A stretch of 64,000 nt of DNA from Diphasiastrum complanatum (GCA_029204225.1 CM055098.1:19065303-19129302); one strand, 5' to 3'; positions 34,429 to 45,990 are shown, counted from the first letter of the stretch. Numbers and translations are program-made. Notes: generated by a model from the sequence alone, not told the origin.

Positions 34429-35339
34429 CCTCTGTTTCGTTTAAGTTTCAAATCAGCTCTCGGCATAACTCTGATAAAATCACTGATGGATCGAATTGAA
34501 GTAATCCTTCAATTCTAGCTCGAATGGCCAGAGGTTGCAAAACTGGTAAAACTGGTTTTGGATGGGTTTTAAAAACAATGGCCATGACGATGATAGAAGA
34601 CAAAATCAACGATGGTAGTCGTGAGCGTATTGGATCGTAAGATGAACAACAACTTAACGATTAGGAACAAAACAGAGAAAATGAGAATGAACGAAAAAGT
34701 AGAAGTGTTTGAAGTGTTCGGGATATTAATTATATATCGGCGGATTAAACCAGTATTTAAAAAAAATTGTCTTTCTAATATTGTAGGTACAATCCTAAAA
34801 AATAAAGTCTAAAAGTATTAAATGTAAATAGCTTCTTTGGTAGAATAAATTGGCCGAATATCGCGAAACCATGTGTTTTTCACTTACTAAAAATGGTATA
34901 TATACTAAGATAACAAATTCCACAATAGTGTCACAATTTTTGCTAAACGCAATGGAAATTATACGTGGAGCGAAGGTTTTGTGCATATTTCTTATATGTT
35001 GGAAATAAGTTGGAAACAAATACAAACAATGTCGACATTTTCAGAAATTAAAAACAGCAAGTGGATGTGGCAGGTAAATGGCAAAGATACTAATAAAAGT
35101 GTTGGGTTTTTTGCCAATAATTCATAGTGAAATAACAAGGGCAATCAATGTGCTGTGTCGCATTTTTTGGCACAGGTAAAACGTGAACCTTGCAAACATA
35201 TATGGAACAATAACTGTCGCATATTTCGCATTCTTCATTAAAGCCGCGAAGCTTATCTTGCTATTTCTGTTCAGAAATCAGTCATATTATTCCTTCACTC
35301 CATTTACTCGGGTAAGAAGTAAATGTCCTTCGAGATCTT
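34429..35339. other. No gene recognised; possible LTR or leader
   Basis: This AT-rich stretch lies upstream of the coiled-coil frame and downstream of the integrase on the same strand, where an LTR or leader would be expected. No clear primer-binding site or TG..CA pair was found. Confidence 0.35.
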
Positions 35340-36422
35340 CTAACTGTAACGATCCATTGTTAAAGACTTCATCGACCTTATAAGGTCCCATCCATCTTGT
35401 GTGCAATTTCCCTGGAAACAACATGTGTCTATTGTCATACAGAAGCACATAGTCTCCATGTTTAATTTGATCTTTTTGATCGATTGATCAAAATTATATT
35501 CTCTTTTATTTTGGACCCGTTCAGTTTCTATTAATGCTAACCGATGGTCCTCCTCCAACTGCATTAGGGCAATCATTCGCTCTTGGAGGCTATCATTTTC
35601 ATCCATCTGTTTCTCATTATCAATGCGAAAGTTTGGAACTTTAAATTCTATGGGTAATATCGGGTGCATTCCATATACAAGGTAATATGGAGTCTGCCTA
35701 GTTGTAATTTTCTCGGCAGCTCGATATGCCCATAAAACTAATGGTAACTTCTGATCCCGATCGAAAGAATGTGTTTCTGTCACTTTGTTCAAAATTTTGC
35801 ACAAGATCCCGTTAGCTCGCTTAGTAAATCCATTTGCTTTAGGATTATACGGAGTGGTTTGATGATGTGTGATGGAAAAATACGATAACATAGTTTCAAT
35901 GGTTTGATTAAGAAAATGGGTTCCCCTATCACTTACAAGTTCTAAGGGACATCCATACCGAGTGATGATGTTTTGAAACAAAAATTTTGCCACTGTTTTG
36001 GCATCATTTTTTACTGTGGCTTCGGCCTCTACCATCTTAGTAGCATAGTTCGTTGCAACGAGAATGTAATGATGGCGGGGTTTACGAGTGGTTGGCTTGA
36101 TAGGCCCTATGAAATTTCCCCATTTCTCAAACGGTGCTAAGGGAATGATTGGTGTAAGTGGCCAATGTGTCGCAAAGCTGGGTTTCCCCATCCTCTGACA
36201 TGGATCACATTTTTGAATGAAAAGTTTAACGTCTCTATAAAGTGTAGGCCACCAATACTTAGCATTTATAATTTTTTTGGTAGTATTTTTAAGCACATAA
36301 TGGCCCTTCGAATCTTCTTCATGTAGTTTCTTTATATGATAGTGATCTCGGTGGGTTCCAAACAACGGTGAAGGTTATCATCAGCTCCTAACTTATATAG
36401 TACCTTATCTATAATCGAAACT
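35340..36422 (-). pseudogene. Ty3/gypsy integrase fragment with dead active site (element D)
   Basis: One long minus-strand frame from 36365. It starts in the zinc finger (KKLHEED...GHYVLKN, ending CDPCQRMG); upstream, in another frame, DKVLYKLGADDNLHRCL extends it to about 36422. In the DDE core the first Asp is lost (WGNFIGPIKP where related elements have an Ile-Asp pair before Phe), the second is kept (SDRGTHFLN), and the Glu position is Lys (NGFTKRANG). The C-terminal part has the typical LWAYRAAEKITTRQTPYYLVYG. The frame is otherwise open for 341 codons, so amino-acid changes rather than stops killed it. Confidence 0.88.
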
Positions 36423-38594
36423 TCCCTTCAAAGTGTTATTTGGCCTTCCTTTTGGAGTTTCACTTTTTCTTGATAATTCCCGGTTTTGAACTTCATTTCC
36501 GAAGTTGACCAATATGACCTTGCGGAATGAGTTTCGGGTATTCCAAAAAAAATAAAGGTGAGTCTGACGTTTGCCGGCAATTTTCATCATGAAAACTTCA
36601 TACAACTTTCCGAGTACCACTTTGACACTCAAATTGAAGAATTGCATTGTAAGATTCATATGAGCGAAGTTTTCTCTGTCGAACTTCATCTGCAAAAATT
36701 CTTATGTGAAGTTTGGTCTGACTTTCCTCTTGAAGTTTTCAATAGCTCCTACCCTTCAAATTTATTTTTAAGACTTGGACCATTATCTATTTGAATTCAA
36801 CTCCTCCTCTTTGAAATTGAAGTGTTAACCTTTTTCATCATTTGTCAGGAACCTTTCTCCACATGTGTCCGAAGTTTGTTAGGAATTATTTATTGTCAAA
36901 ATATTTGTCACCTTTTTTTACACATGGAGTATTCAAAAGTGAATAATGGCACCTTTGACTTAGGAATCTGTCCTCACGGGATTCTTTTAAGAGTATTTTC
37001 CCCAACAACATCCGTCTCTATTATCCTAGCGCTTAATGACATTCTCATCTTCCAGTCTCTTTTTTTCCCATGGGCATTGTTCTTATCTTGTCTGTGGAAT
37101 ATGTGTGCCGTCATCATGATCCTTGCAAAGGTCCCTGTGTCTTTTCATTTTCAACGCACTTCACAGGCTTGTGGAGGGTGATAGCCATTCTTGACACACC
37201 TAGTAACTCCTCAACATTTTCATAAATTTATTACATAGACCGGTTCCTCTTCAAATTAGCCCTTTTTCTCATAGTTATCGAGCATTTTCTTCAACCCAAT
37301 AAAACTCTGTATTTTTGGCTTTGAGAACTAGGGTTTTGCTTGATGTCTAGGTAGAGCCTCGAATCTCAATGTTATTGATGGAGATGAAATTTTTGACGGG
37401 CACTGTGTGTGTACTGTGTTGGTGATCAATTTTGTTAGAAAATAACTTGCCTAAAACACCTTGTTGATGGTTCTACTCATATTGTTGGTCTTATTCCCAT
37501 TGTCGATATATTTGAACTGTTTGATAGTGATGTTGTTGTTGTTGTTATGCTCCGTGACTGAGATTTCCCTAGTTGGTAGGTTGGATCAAAACGCATTGTG
37601 GTCTTTTATTAACAAAATGTCAGAAGTACATTGAAAGCGTTGTTTACATGCTTCTAAATTACTGGAAAAATATTTACAGAATCACAACTTGAGAAGGTCT
37701 CTCCTCCTCAATCCTTGGCACACTTGAACCTTGAGAATGACTCTCCTCCTCAATCCTTGGCACACTTGAACCTTGAGATGACTCTTTAAGATCCTCTTCA
37801 TGGTGTTCCTTCTTGATGGAGATTCGAGACCTCCATGTCTCATAATGATCATAACAACCATGAACATACAATATGTACTTCCTATGATTATCAAGATTAC
37901 TTATGCTAGAAACATAAGTCCAAAAATCACCACAACTTGGCATGATTTTTCTAACATTAGGGGAATTAGAACTCAAAATGGGTCCTTTGTCAAGATGCTT
38001 TTTTGACTTCGCATGCTTTCAACGCTTATGTATCCCAATCAATGGTGTCCATCTGTGACGAACTGTAACAGTGGCTGACGGGGACGAAAATTGTTTTTGC
38101 CTTAACCGGCCAAATTTTCATGATTTTCAAATATCCCACGGAGTTCTATCTAAATCTATGCTAAAACTAGTTGAAGAGAGAGAGTGAAAAATATCAACTA
38201 GTTCAGTTGATTTATCTTGTCAATTTTGAGGCCAATATGAAATCTCAACTTAGAGATAGATTTATATTTGTCAATAAAGGCCTAAATAGTGTTTTTATTA
38301 TTTCTGACAAGTAGATAAATGGATGAGGTTAGATTTGGACCCATTCTAATTGGCTACTATAGATACATTGCATCTAGACTAGGATTTCTAGGTTTTTTTA
38401 TGAAGTACCAAGAAGTTACCATTTAGGGCAAGTTTAGGGCAATTGGCCAAATGAAATTTCAGCAGCTATACCAGTGTGGAGGAAGTATCATTGTATTCTC
38501 TTTTTATGTGGAGAATTCATCTCTTTTGATTCTATGTCAATCTCATGTGTATTTCTCAAGATATTTTGATTTCTAGTGTGGAGTTTTGACATTC
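36423..38594. other. Intergenic DNA, no gene recognised
   Basis: 36440-36760 carries many scattered copies of gaagtttt/cgaactt-like words on both strands, suggesting an old short-period repeat. Frames at 36405-36695 (minus), 36558-36794 and 36822-37181 (plus) match nothing known. A minus-strand frame at 37976-37674 has a repeated C-terminal SQGSSVPRIEEE caused by a 42-base duplication. Confidence 0.4.
37699..37782. repeat. 42-base tandem duplication
   Basis: The block starting ctctcctcctcaatccttgg at 37699 recurs at 37741. The period is a multiple of three and the minus-strand frame stays open across it. Confidence 0.9.
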
Positions 38595-39455
38595 TGTGAG
38601 TAAATTTTTGTGAGTTTTGCGAGTTTCTTCTACCCATGATCCAACAAAATGGTAGCACATCGTGTGCTACTCTTTTTATGCCACTACATGATTTTAAAAG
38701 AATAAGAATTGTGGTTTGATGCATACTTTAAACTTTGACTGCATCAAATTTTAAATAGGTCCATCACAAAATACTTTGTTACTCTATAAATATTGGTTTA
38801 CTTTTATTTATTTATTAAATGTTGTTGAAGTTGTAAAAGCTAGCATATCCGGCATGCTAGCTTGCAAAAAAAAAAAATGAATTTTTTTAAAAAACTTTTT
38901 GAAAAAATAAATTTCTTTTTGGAGCTAATTTGGACTAGCATGCCGATGTGCTAGACGAGTAAATTATAAAATAGAAAAGCTATTTTGACACAAATGATAA
39001 TCAAATTTTGAGTAAAAATATTATGTCAAAATATTTTTTTCAACCTCCGAATATAGTAAGCTGACGTGCTAAGGAAAACAACTATTTCATTTTTTTTGCA
39101 ACCTTTAAAGATACCACGCCGGCGTGCTATGTGAAAATGTAAGGAAAATTTTTCAGCCTCCAAACCCAGCACGCCGGTGTGCACGACGAGACTGCTCGAA
39201 ATTTTTTGTTTTTTGTTTTTTTTTTTTCCGAGCAGTCTCGCCGTGCACGCCGGTGTGCTGGATTTGGAGGCTGCAAAAGAAAAAATTAATTTGAATTTTT
39301 TTTACTTTGTGACATTTTTAACTATGTATCAAACCACATTCTTAATAATAAACATTGAAATAGTAGCGTAATTCAAAAGGTAGCACACCATGTGCTATCT
39401 TTTTGTTAAATCATGGCAAGAAAGAAACTTGCAAAAAATTTACTCGCAAATTGCC
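38595..39455. mobile_element. Fold-back element with repeated palindromes
   Basis: The outer arms (about 38595-38740 and 39308-39455) are imperfect inverted copies of each other, including the block tggtttgat-catactttaa and its complement. Each arm also contains a palindrome of the type gtagcacatcgtgtgctac (38652-38670, 39380-39398). The interior holds further palindromes with the core AGCACGCCGGCGTGCT: 38839-38861, 38935-38954, 39054-39071, 39112-39129 and a pair inside the hairpin at 39153-39274. Three of them sit in a 55-57-base tandem arrangement led by 'caacctcc'. No protein is encoded. No target-site duplication was identified. Confidence 0.6.
39153..39274. repeat. Long hairpin
   Basis: Arms 39153-39201 and 39226-39274 (49 bases each) are complementary with about four mismatches; the loop is about 24 bases, mostly T. 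The arms contain cagcacgccggtgtgcacg and gagactgctcg with their complements. A transcript would form a near-perfect stem. Confidence 0.88.
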
Positions 39456-39618
39456 AAGGCCCATATAGGAGGATGTATATAAAATCATAACATAAAATGA
39501 ATACTCACAAGTCTAAGATATTAGACAATTTAATTTTTATTTATTTGAATCTTATAGCAAGTTGCATGGAAATCCAATAGGGGTTGATCACTCATAGAAA
39601 TTAAAAGTATGAACAAAA

Positions 39619-39620
<2 letters not shown>

Positions 39621-39701
<81 letters not shown>
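39621..39701. repeat. Compound (GT)n(GA)n microsatellite
   Basis: About 19 GT units followed directly by about 22 GA units. Confidence 0.96.
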
Positions 39702-39704
<3 letters not shown>

Positions 39705-40150
39705 CTTTAATTTACTTACTTTTCTACATCCACACATCAAAGTAGTCCTTGTTGACGTCTTGACTCGGCTCATGACCTTTAGTAGCTTCTAGTACAACAT
39801 CATACCTCTTTACTTGATTGTGAAACATTTACCCAATATGTGGCTACTGTGAAAAAATCCAATCCAAAACATACTTGATGGATCTTATATCTCTAGCCAA
39901 TTTGAAGAGAAAAATCTAGATTTATCTACAAGATAGAAATTGCTCTCTAGTTATCTTTTTGTGGCCATCTTGTAACCCATTGAGTGTTGAAGTTGCTATT
40001 AGTTGCAACATGTCATGGAATAAATGGCCATTCATGGCCTTATGCTCCTTCATGGTTTATTGTTTGATAGATATGGCTAATATCACAAAAGTTTTATGAT
40101 GACAAAAGGGTTGCATTGATCTAATAAGATAGCAAGACATGTTCAAAACT

Positions 40151-40152
<2 letters not shown>

Positions 40153-40198
<46 letters not shown>

Positions 40199-40244
40199 GT
40201 GTGTGTGTGTGTGCGCGCGTGTGTGTGCGCGCTCGTGCGTGTGT
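40153..40244. repeat. Compound (CT)n and (GT)n/(GC)n microsatellite
   Basis: CT units run to about 40195, followed from 40198 by GT units with inserted GC steps (gtgcgcgcgtg). Alternating purine-pyrimidine DNA of this kind can adopt Z-DNA. Confidence 0.95.
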
Positions 40245-40340
40245 TTTTTTAACATGCTCATTATTTTTCTTGAAGATTAATAGATGAGGAAAGAAAGGAA
40301 GAACAAAGTAAGGCCTCCATCAAAGGGTGGTAGCCTTAAA

Positions 40341-40414
40341 GGGCTTTTTTTACACAAAGCACCTTCCAAGAAAATTAGGGCTTTTTTTACACAAAGCACC
40401 TTCCAAGAAAATTG
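40341..40414. repeat. 37-base tandem duplication
   Basis: gggctttttttacacaaagc at 40341 is repeated at 40378 in the same register without visible change. Confidence 0.9.
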
Positions 40415-40701
40415 CTCACAAGAATTCTAGTTTTTTTTAAGCCTATAAACATCTTTCAATAAACTTGTTAATTTGTAAGATTTTTTATTAATTATGATGT
40501 TATATGCTACATAGTCAAATTGTGCCATGTAAACGCTCTTCAAATCTTTCTGTAAGCCTTTTTGGAAAAAAAAAGAGGGTGTGCCATGGAGTTAAAAAGT
40601 ATGTATCATGATGTTACATCAAAAGTCGCCACACTAGTTAGCGGAGTCGGGACGTTTAGAAGGACGACTTTGAATACTTTTTTGATTTAGCTGGTGAAAT
40701 C

Positions 40702-40703
40702 TC

Positions 40704-40741
<38 letters not shown>
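40702..40741 (+). repeat. (CT)n tract upstream of the receptor kinase
   Basis: CT units with one GT interruption end about 125 bases before the receptor kinase ATG. Such tracts are common in plant core promoters and 5' UTRs; a regulatory role here is inference. Confidence 0.8.
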
Positions 40742-40744
<3 letters not shown>

Positions 40745-40865
40745 CATTATTATTTCATAATTTGAGTTCAGATGTGAGTTCTCCTGCATCAATTCTTCTA
40801 TCATTGATAGATAATTGAGCAGGATACATAGAGTTCTGAGTAGAGTGGCGTGAACTAGCTGAAAT

Positions 40866-43277
40866 ATGAAACCTGGAAATCATTGCTGCTTATTTTCCCT
40901 GGCAGCGGTTTCTCTCCTCTTATTGCTGATTACACAGTATTTTCAGGACAGTCATGAGCAGAATATTGTTGAGACATTCTCTCTTGGATCCATCCTGCTG
41001 TCCAACCAGTCTCTGGTCTCCAGAAATCGTAGCTTTGCTTTGGGATTCTTCTCACCGGATCCCTATCCCGACCGGAAGTATTTGGGAATATCTTATTTTG
41101 GAATTCCTATCTGGACACAGATTTGGGTGGCTAACAGAAACAATCCTGCTAGGAATGGTGCGTTCTTGAATTTATCCAGAGATGGCAACTTATTTATCTC
41201 CAATCCTGATCAAACAACTGTCTGGATGAGTGGTACAGGTGGAATGAACATTACCTCAATGCTGATAGAGGATAGCGGTAATCTTATCCTCCGTCACATC
41301 TCAGGGAGAACAATATGGCAAAGCTTTGATCACCCCGCGGACAGTTTTGTGCCAGGCATGAAGTGGTATGTGGGATCAAATCTCAACTCCTTCAAATCCC
41401 CCATGAATCCAGCTCAAGGTCGTTTCTCCGCTCGGATGCTTCAGACGTCTGAAATTGAGTGTCTTTGGAACGCAACCACGAAATATTGGAGCAGTGGCTT
41501 CTGGAATGGACACAGCTATACTGGCATTCCCGAGATGTCATATGATCCTCGCTACGACGTCCTCGCCTTTGTGAATGATTCTGGGCGTCCTTACCTCGCA
41601 GGGAACGGAAAAAAGAATGCTCAGGTTCTCTGGCATTATACTCTCGAGTCTGACGGTATGACGCGTGTTCGCATTTGGGACAGCTCTAACGCCAAGTGGT
41701 ACATAATCTTTACCCAACCCAAGAATCCATGCGACGTAGATCATCTTTGTGGCCAGAACGGAATCTGTAACAGCGATAAAATACCCTTCTGCACCTGCCC
41801 GCAGGGATTCGAGCCCGTTGATCCTACAGGATGGAGCGAAGCGGATTGGTCTATGGGATGCGTGGCCAATTCCAGTTCAGACTGCAGTATTGGAGATTTT
41901 TCCATTCTGAAAAGTACGTATTACGATCAAGGGTCCCTTGGTGTAGGATCTGTGAGATCTTACTATGGCCATGATCAAGCCTGGTGCCAAGATTCTTGCG
42001 CAAGAGATTGTGCCTGCTTGGGGTTTTCTTTCGACGGTGGATCTAGCAACTGCTCGCTGCAGTATGGCCCTTTATTCAATGGCCGTACTTCTCCTGATAT
42101 CAGCCAGAATTTCTTTCTGCGAGTGAATTCCTCGGAGCAATCACCAAATAATCAATTTCTTCTTCCGAAGGACGGAAAGAGGAAAAACAAAACAGCTTGG
42201 ATTATTGAATTGGGAGTTGCCGCAGGATGTGCATTGCTACTGATCCTATTTCTTATCTCGCAAATTCTTCGCGGAAAACGTATAACTGCAGAGAGGCATT
42301 CCTCGGTATTTATCTCCGGGGGTTCGGAATTTATCTCCTGGGGTCTGAACAAATTTTCATACAAAGAACTACAAACCGCCACCAACAATTTCAGTGAGAA
42401 GCTTGATGCATATGCCGATAGCTTCGACTTTGTTTACAGAGGCTCCCTTAGAGATCAGACTATCGTTGCGGTGAGAAAGCTCCACACCCTGAAGCAAGGA
42501 GACAAAGAATTCTGCACCGAAGTAAGAACTCTGGGGATGATTCAACATGTCAACCTTGTGAGACTTCGTGGCTTCTGTGTTGATGATATGCACAGGCTTC
42601 TAGTCTACGAAAATATGCCCAATGGATCTCTCAATAAGCTTTTGTTCAGAAAACCTGAAGAACAACAACAGACTGTTTTAGACTGGGACACCCGATTCGC
42701 CATAGCTCTGGGGACTGCACGGGGAATTTTGTATCTGCACGAAGGATGCAAGAGTTGCATCGTGCACTGTGACATCAAACCCGAGAATATTCTATTGGAT
42801 GCTGATTTCTGTGCAAAAGTTTCAAATTTTGGCCTGGCCAAGTTGATGGGCAGAGAGTTCAGCCGGGAAATCACAACCATTCGAGGCACCCGAGGCTACC
42901 TAGCCCCAGAGTGGCTTTCCGGCCTACCCGTTACAGCCAAAGCCGATGTGTACAGCTTTGGTATGACTCTCTTGGAAATCATCAGTGGAAGAAAAATTTT
43001 GGACGGGAATAACTTCAACTCTGAGAAACGGTTCTTCCCTCTCTGGGCATACCAACAAGCTCGACTAGGAGATTTCTCTTCGCTGGCAGACATCAAACTG
43101 TGTGGAAATGTCAATGAAGAACAGCTAAAGATGGCATTTTTGGTTGCCGTGTGGTGCATTCAAGATGACGAGATCAACCGTCCATCCATGGCAAGGGTTT
43201 TGCAAATGCTTGAAGGCACTCTTCGTGTAGCTGATGATCCACCCTTCCCAGAGTCTCTAAGAACAATTTCACGCTAG
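40866..43277 (+). CDS. G-type lectin S-receptor-like kinase, predicted pseudokinase
   Basis: Single-exon plasma-membrane receptor-like protein of 803 residues, close in layout to Arabidopsis At2g19130. Domains in order: signal peptide (about 1-31, hydrophobic SLAAVSLLLLLI), bulb-type mannose-binding lectin domain (about 33-150; IWVANRNNP, IWQSFDHPADSF), S-locus glycoprotein domain (about 190-300; YWSSGFWNG), EGF-like motif (NPCDVDHLCGQNGICNS...CTCPQGFEP), PAN/apple-like cysteine domain (about 340-420), transmembrane helix (about 445-468) and kinase domain (about 500-780). Present: HCDIKPEN with Asp636, GTRGYLAPEW, the alphaC Glu region. Changed: the glycine-rich loop is degenerate (YADSFDFVYRG), the VAVK lysine is Arg537 (VAVRKL), and the DFG motif is NFG (Asn654). 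It is therefore probably catalytically weak or dead but otherwise intact. Extracellular cysteines and N-glycosylation sites look preserved. No intron signals. Confidence 0.93.
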   Translation: MKPGNHCCLFSLAAVSLLLLLITQYFQDSHEQNIVETFSLGSILLSNQSLVSRNRSFALGFFSPDPYPDRKYLGISYFGIPIWTQIWVANRNNPARNGAFLNLSRDGNLFISNPDQTTVWMSGTGGMNITSMLIEDSGNLILRHISGRTIWQSFDHPADSFVPGMKWYVGSNLNSFKSPMNPAQGRFSARMLQTSEIECLWNATTKYWSSGFWNGHSYTGIPEMSYDPRYDVLAFVNDSGRPYLAGNGKKNAQVLWHYTLESDGMTRVRIWDSSNAKWYIIFTQPKNPCDVDHLCGQNGICNSDKIPFCTCPQGFEPVDPTGWSEADWSMGCVANSSSDCSIGDFSILKSTYYDQGSLGVGSVRSYYGHDQAWCQDSCARDCACLGFSFDGGSSNCSLQYGPLFNGRTSPDISQNFFLRVNSSEQSPNNQFLLPKDGKRKNKTAWIIELGVAAGCALLLILFLISQILRGKRITAERHSSVFISGGSEFISWGLNKFSYKELQTATNNFSEKLDAYADSFDFVYRGSLRDQTIVAVRKLHTLKQGDKEFCTEVRTLGMIQHVNLVRLRGFCVDDMHRLLVYENMPNGSLNKLLFRKPEEQQQTVLDWDTRFAIALGTARGILYLHEGCKSCIVHCDIKPENILLDADFCAKVSNFGLAKLMGREFSREITTIRGTRGYLAPEWLSGLPVTAKADVYSFGMTLLEIISGRKILDGNNFNSEKRFFPLWAYQQARLGDFSSLADIKLCGNVNEEQLKMAFLVAVWCIQDDEINRPSMARVLQMLEGTLRVADDPPFPESLRTISR

Positions 43278-45308
43278 TGCTTTCCAAGTTATCACATGAT
43301 GGACAAGAATCGAGCACATGAACTGCTCAGACAACAGATCAAGCAAACGCCTGTGGTGGACTTGACCTGCTAAATAAGGTCACTTATAATCTAGACAACA
43401 CTTGGATTAGACTAAAATGCATGTAACGTTCTAGGGAATGGGCAGAATGGCCTCTGCTTTCCATTGAGTAATGGATACTTTGAAATTTATATTCACATGC
43501 TTATTATGAAGCGTGATGGTCACTATGACTGGCGTTGCCACGTGGCAGCCTTGGCGTCGTCACCCTTGACGTGCAGGTTGGAATGTGGAGCAATTTTATT
43601 TATTTTTAAGCAGATGCCTATTTTGCTTTTTAATTTGTTCAAAAAGTGAGCAGAATAGGCACAAGGTATCCATTACGTAGAAGCAAACCTTATAGATCAA
43701 GGCAATTTGTTTCGTATAAATGCTCCTGCTTGAAAGTTTCTCTGCTCATGTAAGGCAATAGATAGCTCAGAGCAAATCCTCCTAAATTGATGTATCTATC
43801 CCTATTAGAATTTGTAAATCCATTTAGGCTTAGATTTCAATTGTACTCTATTTTTGGTATAACATGATCCAAGGATGATTCTGAATGCTGTGGTACTGAT
43901 CAACACTACAACACTACAACAATTAGGACATTTTTCAACACGTTTTTTGATCGTTTCTCGAAGATTTAACCAGCTTTTTGGGCACATCACATTAGTCAGC
44001 GAGGCGATGCTCATGGCGTTGACCGTTGCTTGTATAAGTGTCACAATAAGTGGCGATAAATTCAATGTAAACATCAATATTGAATGTAAATAAAGTGGTA
44101 GATAAAGAGGTAATCACTCACGAATATAACGACAATGATGAAAATTAGCGAAACTCAGTATGTACCTTGGTATGTTACAAAGAGGATTTTATTGAGCAAA
44201 TTAATTGATTCATCTTAGTTTTGGGTAGTTCTAGACCTGCCCAACTAGCAAGGAGAGTCTATGTTCACACTATGAAGGTTCGTGCCATTAGAGAAAGTTA
44301 AAAGAGAGCCTTTGAAAAAGATGCATTTATATATTTTTTTCTCATTTGCATTGCCATGTAGGCCAATAGAAACCTTGATATCAAACTTCTACGTAATGCA
44401 GCGTATCTCAAATCAAAATAAATAAAAAAGACTTCTTAAATATATAAATGTTTCGTCAGGCAACATGTGGAAATGTTGTTGGATGTTCAGGCTTTCCCTT
44501 CCGGCTCATCATTGCCCACAGAGGCCCAACCAGATTAAAATGAATATGACGTAAGGTTATGCAGGGTTGAAATGAGTAAATCAATGTAGCCTTTTAAATG
44601 TAAATGCCTTGTCACTGAATCATGGTTTATTGGGTTAACTAGAGTTAACCAATATCGTCAAAAAGTTTAATCTTTCAAAATTTTGCTTACACAAATTTTT
44701 AACAAGGTAGCTTTCTACACATAACGAATGGCGTCATCAAGGAAACTAGGCTCCTCAATCGACTTTGTGCTTCTCTTCAATGAGAAAGATGACAATGGAT
44801 TATGGATGCCAAGAAAGTATTAAAGAACTCTTGGGTTTGATGCATCCATCATCAAAGGGAACATTTCGAAAAGGCAATAAGACAAAAGTTAAAACTATCG
44901 TTTTGATCTTATTGGAAGGCCAAAGTTATGGATTTCAGAACATCATCAGGAAAAGAATCCATATCTAAAATAAATCTAGTCCAACATGTGTATATGCATT
45001 CAGAGATAAATGTGCAAAGGAGTAAACTGTTGGGATCACAAGAAAAAGCAGCTGTGAGTATTGATATTTTATTTGCACTTCTATATCTTTCATTTTGAAT
45101 CATTTCTTTTAAAGGTGCTAATTTGATCACTTTTTTTCTTGTAGATATATGTATTACTAACTTTTCTTGATCTTTGATCTTTTATACATCATCTCCTAAA
45201 GACCTTTTTTAAGGGAAATTGAGAATTTCTTTTAAAAGAGGGAGATGAAGAGATAGGAATAAGACTTTCAATGGATCAACTGATTGCATAGATTTTTTAG
45301 AGAAATCT
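43278..45308. other. Intergenic DNA, no gene recognised
   Basis: Begins with the presumed receptor kinase 3' UTR. Short frames at 43464-43649, 43805-44093 and 44765-45130 have no recognisable domain. No LTR, RT or RNA gene was seen. Confidence 0.45.
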
Positions 45309-45384
45309 AGTAAGTGTGCAAAGCTTGAACTATCCTAGTGAAATTCAGTAAGTGTGCAAAGGTTGAACTATCCTAGTGAAATAG
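45309..45384. repeat. 38-base tandem duplication
   Basis: The block agtaagtgtgcaaag...tatcctagtgaaat starting at 45309 is repeated at 45347 with a single visible change in the second copy (agcttg to aggttg). Confidence 0.85.
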
Positions 45385-45469
45385 AGAAACTCTCTAGGGA
45401 TTGTTGCAACTAATTTGGAACTAAAGGAGTTTTGGGGGTATTGAGATGTGAGTTATTCATAACTATGGA

Positions 45470-45990
45470 TAGTAGAGATAAAGATTAAACTTAGGTTCCA
45501 CTTATTGGCTTACCAAGTACCATTTTGTTATGGTGAGATTCTTAATGTTCCTTTTGGTTCAATGAATACACTTCGCATTTCAACAGTATTTGAACGATAC
45601 ATTTCATCCATATCTAGGTCAATGCGGAGTGGTATTCTTAGGTGATGTGTTCATCTACAGAGAAACGGTTAAGGAGCATGAGAGAATTCAATAGCTAGAG
45701 GTATCTCCTGAAATTGGTTGTGAATCTAATCCTATATTGGAGTATAGGATAGCCAATTAGTCTTTTGACCTTTTGGTAAGAAGATCTAGAAGCAAAGAAT
45801 CTCTAGGAAGAAAAACTGATGATATGGGACATCAGTGATTTCAAAGGAAATTTCTTGTGCGAGAATGATGCGTATAATCTGAAACTAGAAGAGCTTTTGG
45901 GGTATTGAACTATGAGTTATTCATATGGTAAAGATTAAATTTAGGTTTCATTGATTAGCCTACCAAGTACTATTTTGTTAAGGATTGAAT
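45470..45990 (+). pseudogene. Ty3/gypsy reverse transcriptase debris
   Basis: From about 45540 the + strand reads, across frameshifts, VPFGSMNT, then FHPYLGQCGVVFLGDVFIY and ETVKEHERI, a degenerate version of the RT stretch that normally holds FLDD (here FLGD). A diverged second copy of the preceding sequence (aagattaaaYttaggttYcaYt...ccaagtac) occurs near 45484 and again near 45931. Confidence 0.65.

Larger units (their letters stand above)
39456..40865. other. Intergenic region upstream of the receptor kinase, microsatellite-rich
   Basis: Apart from the microsatellites and the 37-base duplication listed separately, no gene is seen. The last 160 bases are the presumed 5' region of the receptor kinase gene. 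Confidence 0.45.

Noticed and set aside
39153-39274. CRISPR-like or bacterial terminator reading of the hairpin
   Set aside because: The setting is a plant nuclear genome; there is no spacer array and the structure belongs to a fold-back element.
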